A stretch of DNA of 64,000 bases from Cinnamomum chago. Taxonomy: Eukaryota > Streptophyta > Magnoliopsida > Laurales > Lauraceae. The translations under genes and the position numbers were made by a program. Under the pieces are notes generated by a model, which was not told the DNA's origin, did no database searches, and saw only the letters and a list, made by a program, of their open reading frames with translations. Of the stretch, positions 1 to 10,386 are shown piece after piece. Positions within the stretch are counted from its first letter, which is position 1, and every line of letters begins with the position of its first letter. The stretch spans positions 31,565,001 to 31,629,000 of the forward strand of contig CP142461.1 in NCBI GenBank assembly GCA_038049695.1, read 5' to 3'.

Positions 1-862
1 ACATGCATTATAAGAATTTTGTGCTATGGGCCTTTTTGTAAAAGGCAAGAAAATGCCTTTGAATGAATTGAAGGGTTACCAGTGGAAGGTACTTTTGGAA
101 AGAGAGAGAGAAGGAAGGGGAGGGGGGGCGGGGGGGTTGGTGGTTCTGACTTGGTTGAGGTCTGGCTTGATGTGCACAGTTCCTTCCCTGAATATGTGCA
201 TAACCAACGCTATATGTATAAAATATATATATATATTTTGATAAAGTATATGTATAAAATATTATATACCACACAAACTATATTTTAATGGATAACATAT
301 TAATAACATTGTATATGGAAAAAAAATTGCTTGTTTTTTCTACATTTTGTAAGTACTACTTCTCAGGTTTGGGACTTTGTATGGAAAACTTATGTATAAT
401 AACATTTTTTTTTTTAAATCCTTCGATTGCTAAGTAGGGCCCAGTTATAAACTAAATCAGGCCCCTGGCCTGGGTTCCACATGGACACATACCATACCAT
501 ACCTGACCCATTGACTTCCCTATTTTAAGTGAAGTGGAAGGCAGAATATGTCATTGTGCGGAGTTACTGTGAGTATGATGTGGAATATTGTCGAGAGGGA
601 GAACATAACTCACAAAGGCAACCCTAAGTATATGGGTTTTGCTACAACGAAGATGAGTAGGTGCATCCATCGAGTTTCAGGGGTCTTAATGTTAGCATGT
701 ATCATATGCTCGGTAAAAAAAGCATCTCATTTCCAGAGACTATATTCTAGTTTGTAGTAGCTTGGTTTGAGTTTGTAAGTGTCATGCGTTAGCGTACTAC
801 CCTTCTAGTCGACCCATTTTGATGGGATAAGGTTTTGACGATGATCATGATGATCCATGAAC
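1..862. other. Unassigned flank with a probable LINE 3' tail
   Basis: No coding exon is recognised. The stretch holds a G-rich run near 115-140, TA-rich sequence near 220-285 and T/A runs. At about 812-852 the text GATGGGATAAGG followed by repeated GATGAT-type triplets resembles the 3' tail of plant RTE LINEs; the rest of the LINE is absent. The hAT element begins just after it. The stretch is probably UPL6 intron 1 or upstream DNA. Confidence 0.35.
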
Positions 863-870
863 CTTAGGAT
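863..870. repeat. 8-bp target-site duplication, left copy of hAT
   Basis: CTTAGGAT, identical to 6471-6478 on the other side of the element; it defines the left boundary. Confidence 0.9.
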
Positions 871-1447
871 CATGGATGAAAATATCGGTAGCGGCGGGCG
901 TAGCGGCCCGCCGCCAAACCGATACGAAGCGGGCGATACGTAGCGTATCGGAGATACGTATCGGCGTAGCGGTGCGATTTTAAAAAATCGCCAAAAAAAT
1001 CTGAAAAAATTCCAGAAAATCCAGAAAATTGTAAAATGAAAGAAAATGTGGTTCTTTTGCAAAAGTAAGTAAGAAAAGGGGGCGTATCGGTGCCCTCAAT
1101 ATATGATGTCCTGTATCGCTGTATAAATAGAAAATAATAGTAATGATTAGTTTTTTCACATGTATTCATGTTTCTTAGTCATGTTAACTTAAAAAGTAAT
1201 GAAAAGCTCATTAAAAAAAAATTAGAACATGAAATAAAGGCATAAGAATTAAGAAGACTTAAGAGTTAGGTCATTACTCATTAGTGAACATTGAACAATC
1301 AAATATCAATACTTCAGCATTCAAGGTTCAAATTCAATCAAGTGAATGAACTATAAAGTGATCAACAATCAACATTCAGCACCAATTTAGAAATGACAAA
1401 GAGAGTAGAGAGTTAGTGAAAGAAAAAGGAAATTAGGAATACCTTGA

Positions 1448-4400
1448 TCACCACCAAAAGGAATGTCTACCAAGATTCAAGGGGCTATGGTTATCCTCAT
1501 CCCCATCAGTGTTATCATTTCTATTGGCACCATATTGAATTTGATATTGATGAGTATTGGGATCCACAAATCCAAAGAAGCCAGCCGCACCCACATCATA
1601 GGAACTTGGAGGAGGTGGAGGTGGTCCAGGTGGATATCTGCCATATTGCGTTTCACCATAGTCACCATATGAGTAGGACCCCGAAGTTGAAGACTGTTCT
1701 TCTCCTTGTTGTACTTGACCATATGGAAAAAAGTCAAAATACTGTGAGTGTGAGGGTCCTTGTCCACTGTAACCAGGGTTCCACGAATCAGTCCATGATG
1801 CCGCTTGTTGTCCTCCAAAATCTCCACCCCTATTTCCTTGCTCAGTACTACCTCCAGCCCCAGGTGGTGAATTTCTTCGGCGCCGTTGATAACCACGGCT
1901 TGGATCAAATCTTCCAGATGGAGGTAACTCCTGTACTTCCTCTACAGGAATGACATCGTCTTCATCATGTTGATAGTATTCACTAGTACCACCTGTCCCA
2001 CTGTCTCCTCCTCCATCTCCTCCACCATGGCTACTTGAAGAGACTGTGGTGGAACTAGCTTTCTCAGAAGCAGGTTCTTTCCCACTCCTCCTAGTCCTAC
2101 TACTGGTACCTTCTCCCTGAGGTGGCTGACCTTCTGCAGGTGCCTCACCCATGTCCTCACCTATCAACTCTTGAACCGTTTCCTGAAACCCCGGATCTGA
2201 ATCTAGCAGTGGATCATCTATCTCGGCTAGCCATGGGAGTAAGGGATCGTCATCTCTAAATATGTGATCCAAATTAATGGGACAATAATCAGGACTATCC
2301 CTTACCCTTCTCTCCCTAATTCTGTTTCTCAACTTCAGATTGTAATGACAATACACAAGCTTGTTGAGTTTCTGCATGGTAAGCCGATTCCTGACCTTCG
2401 TGTGGATCAGAGAGAAAGTGCTCCAATTTCTTTCACAGTTGGAAGATGTTGTAGTTTGACTAAGGATGCGAACAGCTGCACTCCTTAGATGTGGAGCACT
2501 CTCTCCAAAATTCATCCACCAATCAGCTGAAATGCAAAAAATAAATAAAGAAAATTAGATCGTATCACAAGATATCTGCAATGTGGATATGTCTTTTGTT
2601 TATAGTCATACCAGGTGGCATCTTTCCAATCGATCGTATCACAAGAGGGTCAGCAAAGGTTCCTCTCCTTTGTGTATAAATAGATATCTACAATGTGAAA
2701 ATTAGATATAAGTCAGTAAACCCCTACAACATAATTAAATTCTCTTAAGTAACCACCCACTCACCTCTTGTATGGCCTCAATTTGATCATCTGGACCTAA
2801 CAATTTCTTCAACACCTCCCGTAATCCTACCCGCAAGTCCGTATCTATTGCTTCGGTGTGTAGTTCGACATTGCGGTAATAGAATTCGGGATTCAAAAAA
2901 TAACCTACATTATAAATATGTAGAATGTACTGTGAGCAAGCAAGATAATAAATACATTAGTTAGGAAAACAAAAAAGTATCAAATTCAAAGATATATATT
3001 AATTACCTGCGGCATGCAATGGATGGTGCAACTGATCGTTCCAACGGGCATCAATAATCTTTATATATTTTTCGTGATATCTAACATTTTCCATGATGGA
3101 TTGCTTTGCCCGATCCATTGCTTCATATATAAAGCCCATTGTTGGCTTGTCATCACCATCTACAAGCCGTAACACTTTAACTAAAGGCTCAAAAACCTTT
3201 AATATCTTCTTCACTTTCTTCCAAAACTTATTGTCCCTCATCAGGTTTGGGACTTCAAACTCCGGACCACTAGTTGCATTGCCCCATCTCGAACGAAGCC
3301 ATTCTTCTGATGCAAACATCTGAATGAGCTCCGTTCTAAACTTTACAAGGCTTTCCATAGCCAGAAAATGAGTTGCAAACCTTGTTAATCCTGGACGCAG
3401 CAAGGCATGGTTATTTGTGTATCTTTTCATCAAGCTTAACACCCATGAATGATCATAAATAAATCTTGTAATTCCTCTACATGCCTTGATCAATGAAGCC
3501 ACTTTTGTCTTCCTTCCAATCTCTTCCAAGATGAGATCTACGCAGTGTGCTGCACATGGGGTCCAGAATAAATGGGTCCTCTTCTCCATTAATTTCAAAC
3601 CTGTTGCCTTGAAATTGGCGCCATTATCTGTAACAATCTGTACAATATACTCCTCTCCCACACTCTCTACAACTTTATCCATTAGAGTATAAATATATGT
3701 GGCTGTCCGTCTATGTTCAGATGCATCGATGGACTTCACAAAGACGGTCCCAGCGACTGAATACACCAAAAAGTTTATTAATTGTGTTTGGGTGCCGCTG
3801 GTCCACCCGTCACACATGATGGTAATACCATTTTGTTGCCACATGGGTCTAAATTTTTCCACCCAAGCCTTTATTTCTTTAATTTCTTCTTCAAGATATT
3901 TAGTGCCCACATCATATACGGAGGGCGCCTGTATACCCCGCCCAGCTTCGGCGGCAACATCAAGAATAGTCTGGAAATATGGGGAATCTACTGCTGTAGG
4001 TGGTATGTTCTTGTGAATTAGCCATTTTGCTGTAGCTTTGGCCAATCTATCTCTTGCAGCCTTCATTACCCCTTTCATAACACTTGATATTTTTGGTTGT
4101 TTAGCTCCCTCTTTTCTATGTGCTAGAGGATCAACAGGGGGAGGAACTGCTCTTCTTGTAGAGATAATTTCTACATCAGCATCCCGTTCCCGGGTGCTAA
4201 ATGCCCTACGTATGGACCCCGCAAAGCCCTTGCCCCTGCTTGGCACAGTAGATGATGAGCCCCCTGCATCATAATATTTGCTTCCAGCAAATGCACGACG
4301 TTCATATTCTTCTTGTTGGCTCATCAAAGACTCTCGGCGTGTAGCCTCCATCTGTGCATCTTCCTCCTCATCAAAATATTCATCCCCAAATACATCATAA

Positions 4401-4666
4401 CGGGCAGCATCAACATCTTGCCGCCTCTTTTCTTTTATCTCTACTTTTCTAGCTTTGTTTTGGCCAACCAAAGCTTTCATTTGTTCTCTTACTTCCCTCG
4501 GTACTTAGGTACAACCAGCAACATTGCCAGATATGTGGCCCAAGTGGTGCTTGAATCTTGTAATGCCCCCATGGGTCACTCTTCCACAGAACTTGCATTT
4601 GATTTTCAACCTATTATTCTCAACTGCCTCACCAAAGCTCCATGCGGGATCAATATCATGAGGCAT
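1448..4666 (-). pseudogene. hAT transposase, four exons, one premature stop
   Basis: Exons on the minus strand are 4666-3007, 2904-2765, 2687-2612 and 2526-1448. All introns are GT..AG, phases agree, and the total is 985 codons including the stop. Domains in order: a BED zinc finger (codons about 20-52, CKFC then HHLGH), an acidic/basic linker, a DUF659/RNase H-like core with MCDGWTS (Asp about codon 286), VTDNGANF (Asp about 347) and the CxxH motif CAAHC, the RW motif (ARWNDQLHHPLHAAG), then the dimerisation domain with SNCERNWS carrying the family's catalytic Glu. The last about 200 residues are low-complexity, rich in Gly, Gln, Tyr, Ser and Pro. The only lesion seen is TAA at 4507-4505 (codon 54), right after the BED finger. 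An ATG 27 bp further on (4480) could give a product without the finger. Confidence 0.88.
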
Positions 4667-4819
4667 TTTCACTTATCAAATGGCAAAGACAGATGGACTG
4701 AAATTGAATACCTGACTGCCTATAAATATAAACAAGTAGTATACTAGTTACCTAGTAAGTATGTTAAAAATTAAAAAAAACAAAGAAACATGTTAGAGGA
4801 AACTTATATCACAAATATA

Positions 4820-5970
4820 GGAACCATTTTCAAGACATTTGATTGGTATTCAAATATTAAAAATTATTTTTATTTTAAAAAATAAATAAATCCGAAAATA
4901 AAAAAATAGATAAAAATCAATAAACATTCAAAATGTGATGGATTGATCTATGGGAAACATAGATCTATCATTTACAATCAATTTCCAAGTGGTTTCATGG
5001 GTTGTCCATGAATATTCACATTTTTTTTTTCAAAAAATAAATAAATCCGAAAATAAAAAATAGAGAAAAATCAATAAAAATTTAAAATGTGATGGATTGA
5101 TCTATGGGAAATATAGATCTATCATTTACAAGCAATTTCCAACTGGTTTCATGGGTTGTCCATGAATATTCACATTTTTTTTTCAAAAAATAAATAAATC
5201 CGAAAATAAAAAGTAGAGAAAAATCAATAAACATTCAAAATGTGTTGATTTGATCTATGGGAAACATAGATCTATCATTTACAAGCAATTTCCAAATGGT
5301 TTCATGGGTTGTCCATGAATATTCACATTTTTTTTTTCACAAAATAAATAAATCCGAAAATAAAAAATAGATAAAAATCAATAAAAATTCAAAATGTGAT
5401 GGATTGATCTATGGGAAACATAGATCTATCATTTACAAACAATTTCCAAGTGGTTTCATGGGTTGTCCATGAGTTTTCACATTTTTTTTTTCACAAAATA
5501 AATAAATCCGAAAATAAAAAGTAGAGAAAAATCAATAAACATTCAAAATGTGTTGATTTGATCTATGGGAAACATAGATCTATCATTTACAAGCAATTTC
5601 CAAGTGGTTTCATGGGTTGTCCATGAATATTCACGTTTTTTTTTTCAAAAAATAAATAAATCCGAAAATAAAAAATAGATAAAAGTCAATAAAAATTCAA
5701 AATGTGATGGATTGATCTATGGGAAACATAGATCTATCATTTACAAACAATTTCCAAGTGGTTTCATGGGTTGTCCATGAGTATTCACATTTTTTTTTCA
5801 AAAAATAAATAAATCCAAAAATAAAAAGTAGAGAAAAATCAATAAACATTCAAAATGTGTTGATTTGATCTATGGGAAACATAGATCTAACAATATGAAG
5901 CTATTTTCAAGTTGTTTCATGAGTTTTCCATAAGTGATAATGTTTTTTTTTTTTTTAAATAACATAAATC
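4820..5970. repeat. 154-bp tandem repeat array with hairpin units, about 7 copies
   Basis: The landmark GGTTTCATGGGTTGTCCATG recurs with starts at 4991, 5145, 5299, 5452, 5606 and 5760, plus a decayed copy near 5913, so the period is 153-154 bp. Each unit contains GATCTATG-GGAAA-CATAGATC, a perfect 8-bp stem around 5 bases, and an A-rich run with TAAATAAATCCGAAAATAAA. Units with GTTGATTTG (copies 3, 5, 7) alternate with units carrying GATGGATTG (4, 6), implying a two-unit amplification step. The array lies between the inferred 5' leader exon and the transposase start, so it is probably intronic in the transposase transcript. Confidence 0.92.
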
Positions 5971-6147
5971 CGAAAATAAAAATAACAATATATAAAAAAA
6001 AAACAAAAGATATGCATGTAAGATCAAAAGGAAGCATGGATCTACAATAAAACAACATAATGATGCCATTATGTTGTGATTCATAGTAGTTAGAGAGTGA
6101 TAAATGAAATGATCATCTCAAAAGTTGAAAAAATAAATCACATATAC

Positions 6148-6330
6148 CTTAATGAAGAATCTTGTTTTGACTTTTGAATCTTTAGATTTCTTTCAATAAT
6201 GGTTTGTTGGTGATTTGGTGGCAAGATATCTTGAAGAGAGGGATTTGGGAGACATTTGGGACCACAAAGAGGTGAAAATGGAAACTATAGAGGAGAAGAG
6301 AAGAAAGACAATGGTAAAAAACCCTAAAAG
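6148..6330 (-). promoter_or_regulatory. Inferred 5' leader exon of the hAT transposase
   Basis: On the minus strand this stretch is leader-like and ends TTCATTAAG|GTATATG, a good donor with the GT at 6147-6146. A matching acceptor, GGCAGTCAG, is near 4715, about 50 bp before the transposase ATG at 4666. The exon is inferred from splice signals and position only. Confidence 0.4.
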
Positions 6331-6470
6331 TATCGGCCGATACGTATCGTGGCGGTATGTATCGGCCGATACACAAGAGTATCGGCCGATACGGGCCGCT
6401 ACGGGTGCGATACACCCGTAGCGGCCGATAATTTCATGCATGGCCGATACGCCCGATATTTTCTTCCTTG

Positions 6471-6478
6471 CTTAGGAT
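6471..6478. repeat. 8-bp target-site duplication, right copy of hAT
   Basis: CTTAGGAT, identical to 863-870; it defines the right boundary. Confidence 0.9.
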
Positions 6479-7811
6479 GAATAGAGCATCAGGACCAGCT
6501 GGTATACTGTGTAAATGCATGGGTTTGGATGTGAGAAATTTGGATTAACTAGTTAACCAAATTGTTCAATAAATCTTGAGTACAGGATGCATGAATGGTA
6601 GATGGAAATAGAGCACTCTTGTACCTATTTACAAGAATAAACGATATATTCAGAACTATGCAAACTACAAACCTATGAAACTTATGAGCCATACGATGAA
6701 GCATTGGAAGAGAGCAATTAAGATCTATATCGTATGAGTCAAATATTATAGAGAACTAGTTTGGGTAGCAAAAGCCTTCAACTTAGATGATGTCTAAGTT
6801 CCCAATTGTAGTGGGATGGCACCAATGGTCACTTGAGTAAAGGTTCAACTTAGGCCGGGCTTGCATGTCCTGGTCTGCATGAAGTGCAAACTGAGCTAGG
6901 ATTGTCCAGGCTCAAGCCTGGATCTTAAAGCCTGGCGGGCTAGGCCTTTGGCACCGGTAGCCGCATTATGTGAGGTAACCGAATTCATAACCTTGGTGAT
7001 ATAATAATAAATACTATGGTCTCCGTATATGTGGAAAAACTTGAGAATGAATGATCGTTCCCACTTTATAAAACTCAATTCATGTCCTAGATCATAATCA
7101 ACTGGACAATGGGATTAAAATTCCAAGTATGAGTTATCTTATCAAGATGAAATGCCCAAAGCCCCCTTTCTTTCCTTTCTTGAGGCCATCTGTTTTTCTC
7201 CTCTCTCTTCTTTCAATTCAGCCCTGTGAAATTTGATTTCCATCTCTCTTCCTCCCATTTTTTGATGGTGAGCACCAGCTATGTCCCACCTCATTCCCCC
7301 TGCTAAAATTCTAAACAAAGTATTGAGTTTTCTCATAAAGGTAAAAAGCCCCAAAACCCCTTTCTGTTTTCTATTGAGGCTGTGCGTTTCTCCCTTCTTT
7401 TCTCTTTAAATACAGCCCTGTGAAACTTGATGTCAATCCCTCTTCCTCTCATATTTTGACGGTGAGCACCAAATACCCTTAACACTCCCCACCCTCTGCG
7501 CGCACTTACAGCAAGCAAGTTAATCATCTGTAAACAGCTCCTATTGTTTTGGTGTTTGCTCTTCTCCACCCAAAGCTTCATTTGCCCATCTTTCATTCCC
7601 AATCGTAAGTGCTGACTCTCTCTATCTGAAAGTGTGTTGCTGTTCTCATATATCCTTCTCTAGAATAGTTATGAAGAAATAGGGAAATTCTATGAAATTT
7701 GGAACAATTGTATGATGACTGTATCATAATTCTAAAGCTTTCTCTACTGTGTGCTCCTGATGAATTGTATCATATTTTCTGTTTTACACTTGTTTTGAAC
7801 CGTGGCGTGCA
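6479..7811. other. Unassigned intronic or flanking DNA with a 193-bp direct duplication
   Basis: No exon is recognised. Two imperfect direct copies lie at about 7147-7330 and 7338-7480, offset about 193 bp; both contain GCCCTGTGAAA, a pyrimidine-rich run and GGTGAGCACCA. The sequence CCCAATC|GTAAGTGCTG near 7604 looks like a splice donor after a leader-like stretch, but no coding sequence supports an exon. Confidence 0.5.
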
Positions 7812-10240
7812 TGTCACGACCCAAATTCCAGAGCCCTGTCAGATATCCGGATCGTGATAACTTGGCAACGTTTACCATATATTTATCAAATAGTTCACAT
7901 AAGAGATTTGGCATTTAAATCAAACTATAATTCCCATTAAATTATAAAAGTCAAACAATATCAATAATCTCTGAATGATCCATTTTCCTATGTTCTGATT
8001 CAAATCAATAATGTACTAAAACATTATATAAATTACGAAACAAAAGCTAATCCTTCTATCAATTATTTAAATGTTTCTCGTTTTCTCTCTTCAGCCACGC
8101 ATGCCAAAATCTACGTGCTAAACACAGTCCTGATTTGGCCCACCCGCAGCAAGATTACCTGAATGGGGCAACACAACATCAGTATTACTGGTGAATGAAT
8201 TTTCCTAAATACATAAGCAGCATAAAACATAATATCACATGATCAACATATTTGAATCTATATATTAAATATCATCAAAAGTACATCCATATATATATAT
8301 CCGTGCCCATGCACATTACCACGCTTCAAAGGCCCATCGTATACAAGTATACCGGTCACCATGACCTTGTCTCATCAGACACGTCCACTAAGGACCAGCC
8401 AACTCAATGGCCACTCATGTCCACTAAGGACCAGCCGCCACAACGGCCCAGACACTAAATCCAACATCCCACGTCTGGACCAGTGCACAATTTCATAATC
8501 ACATCACAAACAGATTTCATTATTAATAATTTGCACAAACAGTAGTGTGGACCTATCCCATATATATATATATATACCATATTAAATATAATCATAATAT
8601 TGCATTTAATAGTGTGGGACCAGTCACATATAATTCCCCCCATTAGGCAGTGCCCCACTTCCAATCATAACAGGTAAGTGTTAATATGGGAGTGGCCCAC
8701 TTCTTCATAATCAGCACCTTACACAGAATTTCCAGATTTCTCATTATGCTAGTATCCAAGTAAAACAGTCCCTTAGTCTATTTGTAAATCACATAGTCCA
8801 GATTTCTACTAACAGGGTTCTTTTGTAATTTTGTAAAAGGTACAGGGGCTGACTCAATTGTTTATATTTCCCAGATTCCACAATCTGAAATAGTTTCTGT
8901 AGATAAATACATGTAACTCATGGCTGCAGCCCTTGGCCTGATTGATGACAGGTCAGATGGGGTCCACTATTCATGGGTCTATCCCTACCATGGTCGCCTC
9001 TGGGCCCCTGATCAGATGTGGGGTTCTGATTACTCATCAAGTCAACCCTAAGATCCTATAAGGCTGTTGACAGTCCGCCAGAGTTGTGCAAAAACTGCCG
9101 CTGTCTATACTCATTCAACTGGATGATGGCCCAGATGGGACCCGCTCCTCTTGGGTCATCCATCCCAACGGTCGCCCAAGGGTAAACCCTCATGTCAACG
9201 GATCTGATTCATCATCAGATCATTCCCTGGGGCCCACAAACCCAAAACAGATTCCTAGTCACTTCCATGATAAGTCACGCCAGAGATTTTTAGGGCTAAT
9301 AGATAATTGATCAGATGGGACTCACATCCCATGAGTACACCCTCACTAGGGTCGACTGTGGGTTCCCCTAAAGATCTAGTGTCTTGATCTTAGATCAAGT
9401 CCTCGGGTGGGTCCCACAGCAGATGTCGACCCTAAGTTCCAATATCTGCTTCAACATGCCTCCCAGATTCCATTGTACAAAGTCATGGGTCCCATTCCAT
9501 ACTAGTTCTGCCCCACAATGGTTGACCAGTGGTCCTCCATCAACCTACTAGATCCGATTTGAGATCAGATGGCCCATGGGGCTCAATCATCCTCAGTCGT
9601 CTCTTCCTCCCAACGACGATCGGATCCTGGGTTTTCATAAATCCTGTTCTGGCAGTAAAAAATCTTGTGGAATTCGTGAATGAATAACTCCATTAAAGTC
9701 GTATGCTTCTACCAGTCAGAACTTACATGATTTCCATGATTCAAATAGCACTTACAGCAAACCCATGATTTCAGAAAAATCACTAACACGGTAGTATTGA
9801 AAAAAAAAAACAGTTGCGGTAAATCAGATTATCAATCATCTGATCATCACAGATATCTAGGAAGACCCACTCACCTTTGATATGTGATTGTTGCTTTTGC
9901 GATGTGAGGACGCGAAAAGGACATCCGATGATCGTCTTCCCACTGTTTGGCTTCTTCCTCCTCTTCCCCTGGACTCCAATGACCAAGTTCTCTTTCTCAG
10001 ATTGTGTTCTCTCAAAAACTAGAAGATAATTTCATACTATGGAATGGTCGATGCTTGCCTATATATATACACAATAGAGTCCTATTCCTACTCTTATACT
10101 TCCTCTTTCTAATTAGAGTTGTCATACAACTCTTTCCCTTTCCAAAACTCCTCACGTGAGTCTCTTTCTTATTCAAAAATTAAACAAGGTGTCCTACCTG
10201 GGCCAAACTAATCTTGGCCCAGGTAACTCAAGATATTACA
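7812..10240. mobile_element. Solo-LTR-like element, 2.4 kb
   Basis: It begins TGTCACGACCC and ends GATATTACA (TG..CA), flanked by an exact 5-bp duplication GTGCA at 7807-7811 and 10241-10245. TG..CA termini with a 5-bp duplication indicate LTR retrotransposon integration. No protein-coding ORF, PBS or PPT is visible inside, so it is either a solo LTR left by recombination or a non-autonomous element. It ends 48 bp before UPL6 visible exon 1. Confidence 0.72.
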
Positions 10241-10288
10241 GTGCACCTGGCTACTATGGTATGGATCTTGACTAATTGTATGTTGCAG

Positions 10289-10386
10289 AAATGCTACAGA
10301 GGGAGGAAGGCTGTTGAAGCTGAACGTGCTAAGGTACGGGAGCAGTTCTGCATTAGTTTTGGGGACCACTGCCAGAAGGTGGATAG
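10289..10386 (+). CDS. UPL6: UPL6 visible exon 1 (IQ-motif exon)
   Basis: The acceptor is TTGCAG and the donor is AG|GTAGGT; the exon starts in phase 0 and ends in phase 2. It encodes KCYRGRKAVEAERAKV and then a conserved FGDHCQKVD block. This is the C-terminal half of an IQ (calmodulin-binding type) motif; the I-Q pair itself must be in the preceding exon outside the window. The acceptor lies only 48 bp downstream of the end of a 2.4-kb LTR-like insertion. Confidence 0.88.

Larger units (their letters stand above)
871..6470 (-). mobile_element. hAT DNA transposon, complete, 5.6 kb
   Basis: The ends are an 18-bp inverted repeat with two mismatches: CATGGATGAAAATATCGG at 871-888, and 6453-6470, which reads inward as CAAGGAAGAAAATATCGG. 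An exact 8-bp target duplication CTTAGGAT flanks them at 863-870 and 6471-6478. Eight-bp duplications and CA..TG termini are hallmarks of hAT. Both subterminal regions are filled with TATCGG/CCGATA motifs. The interior encodes a minus-strand BED/DUF659/hAT-dimerisation transposase in four exons, with a 154-bp tandem array in the upstream leader. The exact duplication suggests a fairly recent insertion, but the transposase carries one premature stop. Confidence 0.93.

Noticed and set aside
1444-1953. Plus-strand open frame of 169 codons.
   Set aside because: It is the antisense shadow of the glycine- and glutamine-rich tail of the hAT transposase, whose minus-strand frame has family motifs.
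4313-4747. Plus-strand open frame of 144 codons.
   Set aside because: Antisense to the BED finger and linker of the transposase; no family similarity of its own.
4820-5970. CRISPR-like spaced repeats.
   Set aside because: The units are directly adjacent 154-bp tandem copies without unique spacers, in a plant transposon.
7570-7604. Possible UPL6 5' UTR exon ending CCCAATC|GTAAGTG.
   Set aside because: Only a donor-like site supports it; no first coding exon with the expected N-terminus was found between it and 10289.
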